Of a DNA stretch of 23,620 bases, positions 7,562 through 13,817 are shown in pieces. The notes under the pieces are model-generated. The model was not told where the DNA came from, did not search any database, and saw only the letters and a list, made by a program, of their open reading frames with translations. The first letter of the stretch is position 1; every line of letters starts with the position of its first letter. The position numbers and the translations under genes are program-made. Origin of the DNA: Brevundimonas sp. UBA2388 (GTDB taxonomy: Bacteria; Pseudomonadota; Alphaproteobacteria; Caulobacterales; Caulobacteraceae); the NCBI GenBank assembly GCA_002343425.1, contig DDSO01000128.1, positions 18,374 to 41,993 of the forward strand, read 5' to 3'.

Positions 7562-7788
7562 CGGAAGCGATGCGGAAGATCCCGGTCGCTGTGATCGCCG
7601 CGCTGGTCGTGCAGACGGTCGGCGGCCTGATCTGGGCAGGAGGCGCGGCAGCGCGGATCGCGACGTTGGAGGAACGGGTCGGCGAGCAACGGCTGGTAGC
7701 CGAGCGGCTGGCGCGGCTGGAGGAGCAGAGCCTGGCGACGCGGGCGGCGGTGGAGCGGGTCGAACGCAGGCTGGAGGCGGCGAGGTGA
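7558..7788 (+). CDS. GTA gp3.5-like small membrane/coiled-coil protein, 76 aa
   Basis: A small protein starts at GTG 7558, overlapping the portal stop. Residues about 8-30 form one hydrophobic segment (VAVIAALVVQTVGGLIWAGG). The rest is a charged helix with heptad-like spacing (IATLEERV, LARLEEQSL, VERVERRLEA), likely a coiled coil. A small ORF (3.5) occurs at this place, between portal and protease, in RcGTA-type clusters; its role is not established. The membrane segment suggests tethering of assembly intermediates or a scaffold-like role, which is inference. The stop overlaps the GTG of gp4, so it should be translated with its neighbours. The reading frame is intact with strong GC bias at third positions. 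Confidence 0.75.
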   Translation: MTEAMRKIPVAVIAALVVQTVGGLIWAGGAAARIATLEERVGEQRLVAERLARLEEQSLATRAAVERVERRLEAAR

Positions 7789-8246
7789 GGGGCGAGGAAG
7801 GTGAGGTGGCGGTTTCGACTCTCGCCCCTCGATCCTCATCCCTTGAGATCGCCGGCTACGCCTCCCTGTGGGGCGTGGCGGATCTGAACGGGGATGTGGT
7901 GACGAAGGGCGCGTTCGCGGCCAGTCTGGCCAAGACGGGGCCCAGGGGCGTGCGGATGCTGCATCAGCATGAGGGTCGGGCGATCGTCGGGGTCTGGGAC
8001 CGGATGGTTGAGGACGAGCGCGGACTGTTTGTCGCCGGGCGGATCATGGACTGGTCGGCCGAGGGGCGGTTCGCCCAGGCGCTGTCGCGGGCGGGGGCGC
8101 TGGACGGGCTGTCGATCGGCTTCCGCAGCAGCCGTGCGCGCCGGGAAGGGCGGTTACGGGTGCTGGTCGAGGTGGAGCTTTGGGAGGTGTCGCTGGTGAC
8201 GTTCCCGATGCTGCCGGGGGCGCGGTTCCGGTCGGTTGATCGCTAG
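7785..8246 (+). CDS. GTA prohead protease (gp4), HK97/U35 family
   Basis: This serine protease cleaves the N-terminal delta domain of the capsid protein during head maturation. From GTG 7785 it has 153 aa. That start has GGAGG at 7773-7777, 7 nt upstream, and overlaps the gp3.5 stop; GTG 7806 is an alternative. The fold signature is EIAGYASLWGVADLNGD(V)...KGAF. The catalytic residues expected from HK97 gp4 are His62 (MLHQHEG), Ser110 (DGLSIGF) and Glu134 (LWEVSLVTFPM). Its stop TAG sits in a CTAG tetramer that is also the stop of the convergent gene on the other strand. In typical GTAs the capsid gene follows directly; here about 3.2 kb intervenes. Confidence 0.93.
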   Translation: MRGEEGEVAVSTLAPRSSSLEIAGYASLWGVADLNGDVVTKGAFAASLAKTGPRGVRMLHQHEGRAIVGVWDRMVEDERGLFVAGRIMDWSAEGRFAQALSRAGALDGLSIGFRSSRARREGRLRVLVEVELWEVSLVTFPMLPGARFRSVDR

Positions 8247-8794
8247 TTCGCCGGCGGCAGGTATTCGGCGGGCAGGGGCGCCGCCGGTGTTTCGGCCTGC
8301 CAATAGACGCTGATGATCCACCAGCGGGCGCCGTCGTGGAGGAGCTGGATGCTGTTGATGCCGCGCATGAAGGGCGTCGGGTCCGACAGGCTGCGGACGC
8401 TATCGTAGGTGGTCCAGACGTGGGCGATGTGGCCGAAGCGCTCGATGCGTCGGGCGATTTCGCGCTCGTGGAAGCCATCGCGGACCAGACCCGGTCCGGC
8501 GAGGGTGATGTAGTCCTCCGGCGTCAGGACCCGCGTGCCGCTGACGCCCTGGGCGTTGACGCCGGTGGGCATGAGCCGGCCGGTCGGGTGGAACAGGGAG
8601 CGGAAGCGATACCAGTCGCGGGCGACGCCGGCGTCGCCGGAGATGACGTCATAGAGAGCCGCGACAATAGCCTCGGGCGAGGCGACATCGGCGGGGGCGG
8701 CGGTCGAGACCGGCGGCGGCGTGGGCGGCGTCTGTGCAGCGGCTGGAACGGCGAAGGTCAGGGCCAGAGCGGCCACGAGTATCGACAGACGCAT
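8243..8794 (-). CDS. Exported NTF2/SnoaL-like protein of unknown function (inserted in the GTA cluster)
   Basis: The 183-aa product begins with a clear Sec signal peptide (MRLSILVAALALTFAVPAAA, cut near AAAQ). A Pro/Thr-rich linker follows, then a domain from about 38 to 172. Its pattern resembles NTF2/SnoaL-like proteins (DUF4440 type): an early helix VAALYDVIS, WYRFRSLFHPTGRL, and the strand pair IAHVWTTYDSV and GINSIQLLHDGARWWIISVYWQAE. Such domains bind small ligands or act as enzymes; no specific activity can be assigned. GGGAG lies about 9 nt before the ATG. It runs antisense to the GTA genes, and its stop overlaps the protease stop (CTAG). A promoter of its own is expected in the 8795-8966 divergent gap shared with the FecR gene. 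Confidence 0.8.
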   Translation of the reverse strand: MRLSILVAALALTFAVPAAAQTPPTPPPVSTAAPADVASPEAIVAALYDVISGDAGVARDWYRFRSLFHPTGRLMPTGVNAQGVSGTRVLTPEDYITLAGPGLVRDGFHEREIARRIERFGHIAHVWTTYDSVRSLSDPTPFMRGINSIQLLHDGARWWIISVYWQAETPAAPLPAEYLPPAN

Positions 8795-8927
8795 CGGATC
8801 TTCTCCCAGGGAAGCCGACTATGGCTGGCCGACCGAGGGGGTATCAAGCATGGAATGGATGCCGCAGACCTGGTCGAAATCCAGGCTTGGCCTGCCCAAA
8901 TGCCGACGTGTTCCGCGAGCCTAGTCC

Positions 8928-8955
8928 TTGAGTATCGACGGTCGATGACCATAGA
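8928..8955 (+). promoter_or_regulatory. Possible promoter and operator of the FecR-domain gene
   Basis: TTGAGT (8928-8933) and CATAGA (8950-8955) are 16 nt apart. The spacer opens with a perfect 13-bp palindrome, ATCGAC-G-GTCGAT (8934-8946). A dimeric regulator bound there would cover the promoter. The rest of the 8795-8966 divergent gap shows no other clear element. By-eye prediction. Confidence 0.35.
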
Positions 8956-8966
8956 CGGGTGATTGA

Positions 8967-9821
8967 ATGAGAGGGCTCTTCCCGATCCTGACGGTTTTGA
9001 TGGCTGCGCTGGCCACGACCGTCGCGGCCCAGACGCCTGTGGGCGTGAACGCCGTGGTCGAGAACAGCGTCCAGACCCGAAGCGTCGGCGAAAGCGGCTG
9101 GCGGCGCTCGATCGTTGACGGGGCGGTGCGTCAGGCCGACGCGATCGTCACCGGAGCCGACAGCCGGTTGCTGATCCGGCTGACAGACGAGTCGGTTCTG
9201 ACGGTCGGAGCGAATGCCGCGCTGAACGTGGACCGGTTCGTTATCGACACAGAGTCCGATCCGGCCGGTGTGCTGGTCTCGATGGTGCGCGGGGCGTTCC
9301 GCTTCGTCTCGGGCAGCCGGGGAGCGGAACGTGAACGGGTGGCTTTCCGGACGCCGACGGCGACGATCGGAATACGCGGCACGATTATCGAGGCCGCCGT
9401 TGGGGCAGAGGCTCTGGAGCTGCTGGACGGGGAGGCGGGCATGTCGGTCCCGGGGGATGATCCGGACCAGACAGTGTTGATCGTACTGGTCGAGGGCGAG
9501 ATCGAGATCGTGGTTGACGGCGTGCGGCGGATCGTGCGCGAGCCGGGTCAGGCGGTGTCCGTGAGGGGCCGGCGGGTGTCCGAACCATTCCGTCTGTCTC
9601 CCGAGGCCGGACAACGGCTGGCGGGCCGACTGCCGCCGCGCGAGCCGGGCGGACCGGGGGCCGGGCCGCAGGGGCGGGGACCGCAGGGGCAGCAGCCCCG
9701 AGGGCAGGGAACCCGCGGGCAGGGGGATCGGGGCGCGCCATCGCGACCTGGGTCCGCAGGGCCGGGCCAGCAGCCAGCCCCGGGTCCGGGCAGTGGACAG
9801 CGACCGGGCCAGGCGAGCTGA
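8967..9821 (+). CDS. Exported FecR-domain protein with Gly/Pro/Gln/Arg-rich tail
   Basis: The 284-aa product has a signal peptide (about 1-21, ending VAAQ) and a FecR-type domain at about 35-150. Typical elements are VNAVVENSVQTR, the beta-rich LLIRLTDESVLTVGANAALNVDRFV, MVRGAFRFVSG and FRTPTATIGIRGT. In this family the domain is periplasmic; in FecR itself it relays siderophore signals, but many stand-alone FecR proteins have no known partner. No ECF sigma factor or TonB receptor is adjacent, so iron signalling is not supported here. From about residue 215 the sequence becomes low complexity (PGGPGAGPQGRGPQGQQPRG-like), probably disordered. It is the only gene of the inserted block in the GTA direction and could be co-expressed with GTA genes by readthrough. 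Confidence 0.87.
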   Translation: MRGLFPILTVLMAALATTVAAQTPVGVNAVVENSVQTRSVGESGWRRSIVDGAVRQADAIVTGADSRLLIRLTDESVLTVGANAALNVDRFVIDTESDPAGVLVSMVRGAFRFVSGSRGAERERVAFRTPTATIGIRGTIIEAAVGAEALELLDGEAGMSVPGDDPDQTVLIVLVEGEIEIVVDGVRRIVREPGQAVSVRGRRVSEPFRLSPEAGQRLAGRLPPREPGGPGAGPQGRGPQGQQPRGQGTRGQGDRGAPSRPGSAGPGQQPAPGPGSGQRPGQAS

Positions 9822-9828
9822 TTCAGCT
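9816..9828. terminator. Palindrome spanning the stops of two convergent genes
   Basis: AGCTGA-T-TCAGCT is a perfect 13-bp palindrome holding the TGA of the FecR gene (9819-9821) and the TGA of the minus-strand gene (9823-9825). Both proteins therefore end in Ala-Ser. It is short and without a T-run, so bidirectional terminator activity is only a possibility. Confidence 0.35.
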
Positions 9829-10368
9829 GGCGCCGGCGCCCCGGCAGTCGATCCAGTTCAGGGCGGCGGTCATGCCCATCAGGGAGAAATAGGCCTCGGC
9901 GGGCCCGTCGGCGGATCTGTAGTTCCAGCGGGCGATGCGCTGGCGGCGTAGGCCCGAGACCAGGGAGCGGGTCAGGATCGGGTCGCTGACGCGGTATTCG
10001 TTGGAGCCGGGGGAGGTCGGGACCAGCCAGGGGCCAGGGTCGACGGTCTGGCCCGGGGTGGTGAAGCGCATGACGCCGGCGACGGGCATGGGGTCGGTGG
10101 CTGCCAGCTCGACCAGATAGTCGGCACCGGGGCTGGGGCGGGCGACGCGCAGCTGATGGCGCCAGGCGGCCTGGCCGGTCGGGTCGGCGATGGCCACGAC
10201 GGCGGAGCAGTAGCCGTCCGGGCGGCAGGCGGCGAGCGTATTGCCGAAATAGGCCCGGGTCTCGCCGAAGCGCATGTGGGTCTCGGCGCCGCATCGGTCG
10301 GCGGCCTGGGCCGCGCCGGCGGAGAGGAGGGCGGCGACAGTGGCGGTCGCGGTGAGCATTCTGGACAT
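9823..10368 (-). CDS. Exported protein of unknown function (inserted in the GTA cluster)
   Basis: I do not recognise the family. The ATG at 10368 gives 181 aa with a good signal peptide (MSRMLTATATVAALLSAGAA, cut near AAQA); in-frame ATGs at 10377 and 10392 would add 3 or 8 residues before it. The mature part has four cysteines: DRCGAE, AACRPDGYC and IDCRG near the end. They could form two disulfides, as in periplasmic proteins. It has no membrane segment after the signal. The motif LAACRPDGYCSAVVAI and the closing AYFSLMGMTAALNWIDCRG are the most distinctive parts. It is convergent with the FecR gene (1-nt gap) and 80 nt downstream of the membrane-protein gene on the same strand, so those two may form an operon. 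Confidence 0.78.
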   Translation of the reverse strand: MSRMLTATATVAALLSAGAAQAADRCGAETHMRFGETRAYFGNTLAACRPDGYCSAVVAIADPTGQAAWRHQLRVARPSPGADYLVELAATDPMPVAGVMRFTTPGQTVDPGPWLVPTSPGSNEYRVSDPILTRSLVSGLRRQRIARWNYRSADGPAEAYFSLMGMTAALNWIDCRGAGAS

Positions 10369-10448
10369 CGGAGCCATCCCAAGCTTGACCATGGTTAACG
10401 GAGATCACGGCGTTCCGTGGGTGTCAATCACGCGCAACTTCAAGGGTT

Positions 10449-11258
10449 TCAGCGCTCGGGCGGGCGGTATTCGTACTGGCCGAGGCGGCGCGTGCCGCGG
10501 GCGAGAGCCGAGAGAACCGTCGGCCGGCTCAGCATCCGCCCCACGACGAAGGTGAGGAAGATCGCGAAGAAGATCGGCAGGCGCATGACGAGGGTGATGA
10601 GCAGCGAGCCGACGGCGACGGCGACCCAGAGGCCGACCTTGAGCGAGGTCTGATCCGCCTTGTCGATCGGGGCGTCGTCGTCGATCGGGGCGGCGTTGGC
10701 GGGCCGGACCTTTCCGAACATGACATCGACGAGGCCCTGCAGCTTCTCGTTCTGGAGTTGCTGCACGTCGGCAACGGTCATCACACGCGGAGGGGAGACG
10801 GGAAGCGGCGGTTCGTGGTCGGTGTGCCGGTGCAGGTCCAGCAGGGGGCTGGGCTGCGTCAGGGCTGCGGGGTCGAAGGCGATGGACTCGCCCGTGTCGT
10901 CCAGGGTGAAGACCTGGTCGAAGGGAACGCGGGCGAAATCGATGGCGCGGGTGTCCTGGCCATAGGCGTCGCCGTGCAGGGCCAGGAGCCGGCCCTGACG
11001 GAGCTCGACCTGAAAGGCGATCGGGTCGGGCAGGTCGCCGACCATGGCGTGGACGGTGCCGAACCGGCCGGTCGGGGTCGTCAGGGGCGGCGGTCGGGAG
11101 CGGTCGACGATCAGTTCGGTGAACAGGCCGGAGCCGGTGTTGCGGCGTGAACCGGGAAGGGACTCGGCGAACTGGCCGGCGAGGTCCGGCGCGACGTCGC
11201 GCAGGTCCCATGCGAGGGCGTCGAGGATGTCGGATTCGAGGGGGGTGAAGCGGGTCAC
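10449..11258 (-). CDS. Unknown membrane protein with two C-terminal helices (inserted in the GTA cluster)
   Basis: The 269-aa product starts at GTG 11258; family not recognised. Residues about 1-205 are soluble and mixed alpha/beta, with a proline-rich stretch PPPLTTPTG and an acidic hinge PIDDDAPIDKAD just before the membrane part. Two hydrophobic segments follow (about 208-225 LWVAVAVGSLLITLVM, and 228-245 IFFAIFLTFVVGRML), forming a C-terminal hairpin. A basic, Tyr-rich tail ends the protein. The soluble domain is probably cytoplasmic, as there is no signal peptide. The weak ribosome binding site is AGGG about 8 nt upstream. Its promoter must lie in or beside the repeat-containing gap 11259-11461. 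It is antisense to the GTA direction. Confidence 0.75.
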   Translation of the reverse strand: MTRFTPLESDILDALAWDLRDVAPDLAGQFAESLPGSRRNTGSGLFTELIVDRSRPPPLTTPTGRFGTVHAMVGDLPDPIAFQVELRQGRLLALHGDAYGQDTRAIDFARVPFDQVFTLDDTGESIAFDPAALTQPSPLLDLHRHTDHEPPLPVSPPRVMTVADVQQLQNEKLQGLVDVMFGKVRPANAAPIDDDAPIDKADQTSLKVGLWVAVAVGSLLITLVMRLPIFFAIFLTFVVGRMLSRPTVLSALARGTRRLGQYEYRPPER

Positions 11259-11298
11259 GCCCGGACCCTAACCCGAATGGGCGGGACGAGAAACGGGC

Positions 11299-11442
11299 TC
11301 TCCCTCCCCTTCATGGGGAGGGACGATCGGCGATAGCCGATCCGGGTGGGGCAAGGCGAACCACAACGACCGAAGCGGCGGCCGACTTCCCCACCCGGGC
11401 TCGGCTCCGCCTCGCCGTCCCTCCCCATGAAGGGGAGGGAGA
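11299..11442. repeat. 144-bp element with 27-bp inverted terminal repeats, upstream of the capsid gene
   Basis: The ends (11299-11325 and 11416-11442) are perfect 27-nt inverted copies, and each end is itself a hairpin (TCCCTCCCC, 5-nt loop, GGGGAGGGA). A second inverted pair lies inside: CCGGGTGGGG at 11342-11351 and CCCCACCCGG at 11390-11399. It has no coding potential of its own. This looks like a non-autonomous palindromic (REP/MITE-like) element. It ends 19 bp before the capsid ATG, so it would fold in the capsid leader RNA. GGAGAG at 11452-11457 remains free as the ribosome binding site. Confidence 0.88.
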
Positions 11443-11461
11443 AACTGAAATCGGAGAGACC

Positions 11462-12700
11462 ATGAAAGAGACCAAAACCGTCTCGGGCACGCCCGAGGCG
11501 CGCGCCGCCATGCATGAAATGATGGCGGCGTTCGAGGCGTTCAAAGGGGCCAATGACGCCCGGCTGGACGAGATCGAGCGGAAGAGCTCGGCGGATGTGC
11601 TGCTCGAGGAGAAGGTGGCGCGGATCGACCAGGCGGTGGCGAGCGCGCAGGCGCGGCTGGACCGGGTGGTGAGCGAGGGGCGGCGGCCTGGGCTGGCCGC
11701 AGCCCCCTCCGGCGTCCCGGCTCAAGGCCGGGATGACAAGGAGACGAAGGCCGCATTCGACGGCTATCTGAAGACGGGCCAGTCGTTCGGGCTGGAGCTG
11801 AAGGCGGGGCTGTCGACGGCGTCGAATTCGGCGGGCTATGTGGTGCCTGAGCAGACCGAGCGGGCGATCGAGCGGCGGCTGATGGCGGGGTCGCCGATGC
11901 GCGAGATCGCAACTGTGCGGACGGTCGGCGCCGGGGTGTTCAGGAAGCCGGTGTCGACGGCGGGCGTGGCCTCGGGCTGGGTGGCCGAGACGGCGGCGCG
12001 GCCGGAGACGGATCCGGCGACCCTGGCGCTGCTGGAGTTCCCGTCGGCCGATCTCTACGCCAATCCGGCGGCGACCCAGTCGCTGCTGGATGACGCCCTG
12101 ATCGATCTGGACGAATGGCTGGCCGCCGAGGTCGAGGACGCCTTCGCGGCGCAGGAGACCCAGGCCTTCGTCAACGGCGACGGCGTCAACAAACCCAAGG
12201 GCTTCCTCAGCTATGACATCGTCGCCGAGGCGGATCATGAGTGGGGCGAGATCGGCTATGTCGCCTCGGGCGCCGCGGGGGCGTTCGCGGCCGAGGATCC
12301 GACTGATCGGTTGATCGACCTGGTCTATGCGCCCAAGGCCCAGTACCGGCCGAACGGGCGGTTCGTGATGAACCGCAAGACGGTCTCGGCGGTGCGCAAG
12401 TTCAAGGACGCTGACGGCAACTACATCTGGCAGCCGGCGCAGCGGGCGGGCGAGACGGCCAGCCTGCTCGGCTACCGGGTGACCGAGATCGAGACCATGC
12501 CGGACATCGCCGCCAACAGCGCGGCCATCGCCTTCGGCGATTTCCAGCGGGGCTATCTGATCGTTGACCGCGCGGGCGTGCGGGTGCTGAGGGACCCGTA
12601 TTCAGCCAAGCCCTATGTGCTGTTCTACACGACCAAGCGGGTCGGCGGCGGGGTGCAGAACTTTGATGCGATCAAGGTGATGAAGTTCAGCGCGACCTAG
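11462..12700 (+). CDS. GTA major capsid protein (gp5), HK97 fold
   Basis: This is the main shell protein of the GTA head, 412 aa. Residues 1-75 are a charged helical region (EAFKGANDARLDEIERKSS, VARIDQAVASAQARLDRV) of the HK97 delta-domain type, expected to act as scaffold and be removed by the gp4 protease. The shell domain follows, with KAGLSTASNSAGYVVPEQ, the P-domain and E-loop regions (GSPMREIATVRTV, SGWVAETAARPETD), VEDAFAAQETQAFVNGDGVNKPKGFL, FVMNRKTVSAVRKFKDADGNYIWQP and the closing DPYSAKPYVLFYTTKRVGGGVQNFDAIKVMKF. A palindromic repeat is embedded in frame at about residues 83-92, at the linker between delta and shell domains. GGAGAG precedes the ATG by 4 nt. Separated from gp4 by the inserted block. 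Confidence 0.97.
   Translation: MKETKTVSGTPEARAAMHEMMAAFEAFKGANDARLDEIERKSSADVLLEEKVARIDQAVASAQARLDRVVSEGRRPGLAAAPSGVPAQGRDDKETKAAFDGYLKTGQSFGLELKAGLSTASNSAGYVVPEQTERAIERRLMAGSPMREIATVRTVGAGVFRKPVSTAGVASGWVAETAARPETDPATLALLEFPSADLYANPAATQSLLDDALIDLDEWLAAEVEDAFAAQETQAFVNGDGVNKPKGFLSYDIVAEADHEWGEIGYVASGAAGAFAAEDPTDRLIDLVYAPKAQYRPNGRFVMNRKTVSAVRKFKDADGNYIWQPAQRAGETASLLGYRVTEIETMPDIAANSAAIAFGDFQRGYLIVDRAGVRVLRDPYSAKPYVLFYTTKRVGGGVQNFDAIKVMKFSAT
11711..11740. repeat. Palindromic repeat embedded in frame in the capsid gene
   Basis: CCCGGC-TCAAG-GCCGGG followed by ATGAC (11716-11737) has the form of dispersed alphaproteobacterial intergenic palindromes (GTCATCCCGGCCTTGAGCC type). Here it is translated (GVPAQGRDD) at the junction after the delta domain without breaking the frame. 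Identification as a dispersed repeat is from general pattern recognition, not a count in this genome. Confidence 0.6.
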
Positions 12701-12707
12701 TCGCGCG

Positions 12708-12828
12708 GTGGCGAGTGGTTAGTGGCGAGTGGCGAGTAGAGCCGCTCGCCACTGACTTTGATGTGAAACGGCGACGGATGAGGACTGGCCCGGCGATCAC
12801 TCGCCACTCGCCACCCGTCACTCGCCAC
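12708..12828. repeat. Inverted GGCGAGT-heptamer repeats between capsid and gp6
   Basis: A 30-nt arm at 12708-12737, made of repeated GTGGCGAGTG units, is matched by an inverted 30-nt arm at 12799-12828. They are identical at 26 positions and the four mismatches are clustered. The 61-nt spacer between them carries a further inverted copy (CTCGCCACT at 12745-12753). There is no credible ORF. The RNA would fold into a long stem in the intergenic region right after the capsid stop. It could protect the capsid mRNA 3' end or attenuate transcription into the tail genes. Confidence 0.85.
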
Positions 12829-12850
12829 TACCGAGCAAAGCGAGGTTCCC

Positions 12851-13117
12851 ATGACCGCACCCGTCTCACTGGCGGAAGCGAAGCTGTTCCTGCGCGTCGA
12901 GCACGCGGCGGAGGACGGGCTGATCCAGACGTTGATCGATGCGGCCCGGGCGCGGGTCGAGGGGGATGTGGGCCTGGGCCTGACCTCGACCTCGCCGCCG
13001 CCGTTGCGGCTGGCGATCCTGATGCTGGCCCTGCGGGCTTATGAGCGGGGCGACTCCGAGATGCCGGTTGCGCCGGTCGAGGCCTGGATCGCGCCGTATC
13101 GCGTGGTGCGGCTGTGA
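12851..13117 (+). CDS. GTA head-tail connector (gp6), HK97 gp6-like
   Basis: The 88-aa, mostly helical product matches the phage gp6-like head-tail connector family, which forms a ring under the portal. Family features are the opening PVSLAEAKLFLRVEHAAEDGL, LIQTLIDAARARVE, and the hydrophobic helix PLRLAILMLALRAYERGD near the C terminus. Family members are often 90-200 aa, so this is a compact version, as in other GTAs. Translation starts at ATG 12851, with a weak GAGG about 5 nt upstream. The stop overlaps the GTG of gp7. The long inverted repeat separates it from the capsid gene, so expression could be lower than that of capsid. The assignment is supported by both sequence and gene order. 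Confidence 0.88.
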   Translation: MTAPVSLAEAKLFLRVEHAAEDGLIQTLIDAARARVEGDVGLGLTSTSPPPLRLAILMLALRAYERGDSEMPVAPVEAWIAPYRVVRL

Positions 13118-13407
13118 AGGTGTTGGCGGAGCTGTTCCAGGGCGTCGAGAGCGAGACGCCCTATGGCGGACGGGCCGTCAGCTGGGAGCCGCTGGGTTCG
13201 GCCTGGCTGAAGCTGGGCGCGCGGCGGCGGCGCGAGAAAAGCGAACCAGGCGGGGCGAGAGCGGTCGAGACGGTGACGGCCGAGACGCGTTCGGACGCGC
13301 GGCTGGCTGAGGGCCGGGTGCTGAGATTCGGCGGCGGCGACTGGCGGATCGTCTCGGGCGAGACGGTCGGCGGGCGGGCGATATTGAACCTGGAGCGGAT
13401 GCGATGA
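13114..13407 (+). CDS. GTA head-tail adaptor / head closure protein (gp7)
   Basis: The 97-aa beta-rich product starts at GTG 13114, overlapping the gp6 stop, and ends overlapping the gp8 ATG. The pattern is that of the phage head-tail joining (SPP1 gp16-like) family: a first strand with WEPLGSAWLKLG, a charged central part ending VETVTAETRSDARLAEGRVLRFGGGDWRIVSGE, and a closing strand ILNLERMR. It would form the stopper ring between connector and tail. The length is normal for this family (about 100-115). The best evidence is the GDWRIVSGE-type strand and the position between gp6 and the DUF3168 protein. There is no internal oddity. Confidence 0.85.
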   Translation: MKVLAELFQGVESETPYGGRAVSWEPLGSAWLKLGARRRREKSEPGGARAVETVTAETRSDARLAEGRVLRFGGGDWRIVSGETVGGRAILNLERMR

Positions 13408-13817
13408 GCGCGCATGAACTGGCGCTGCAGAAGGCATTGATCGCGCATCTGAGGGCGGATGCGGCGGTGCGTGCGCTGTTGGGCGAGTCGGCGCGGATAT
13501 GGGACGCGGCGCCGGCGGATGCAGCTTTTCCCCACCTGCTGATCGGGCGGTGCGAGAGCCGGCCGGCAGGCGCGGACGGGGGCGGGGTCGAACAGGCGCT
13601 GACGCTGACGGTCGTATCGCGGTTTCGCGGGACCGAGGAAGCCAAGGCGGTGCTGGCGGCGGTGCGGCTGGCGCTGAATGACGCCGCGCTGGAGGCCGAC
13701 GGGGTGCGGACGGTGAGCCTGGGCGTTTCGTTCGCGGATGTGTTCCCGAGCGCCGATGGGGCGCGGACATTTGCGGTGCTGCGGGTGCGCGCCGTCACGG
13801 AGGAGATCGAAACATGA
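13404..13817 (+). CDS. GTA tail terminator, DUF3168 (gp8)
   Basis: The 137-aa product belongs to the DUF3168 family, the GTA gp8 tail-terminator type, which caps the tail tube and joins it to the head. Features are the N-terminal helix HELALQKALIAHLRADAAVRALLG, then ARIWDAAPADAAFPHLLIG, the central LTLTVVSRFRGTEEAKAVLAAVRLALNDAAL, and the beta-rich end VSLGVSFADVFPSADGARTFAVLRVRAVTE. These match the known pattern closely in length and order. It overlaps gp7 (ATGA at 13404) and gp9 (ATGA at 13814), so the four genes gp6-gp9 form a tightly coupled unit. Confidence 0.92.
   Translation: MSAHELALQKALIAHLRADAAVRALLGESARIWDAAPADAAFPHLLIGRCESRPAGADGGGVEQALTLTVVSRFRGTEEAKAVLAAVRLALNDAALEADGVRTVSLGVSFADVFPSADGARTFAVLRVRAVTEEIET

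Noticed and set aside
8336..8962. Plus-strand frame of 208 codons across the NTF2-like gene and the divergent gap
   Set aside because: Opposite a gene with a clear signal peptide and ordered domain; its sequence is low-information and crosses the promoter gap.
12708..12828. Possible CRISPR array because of repeated GGCGAGT units
   Set aside because: Units are heptamers in inverted arms without regular 30-40-nt spacers, and no cas genes are near.
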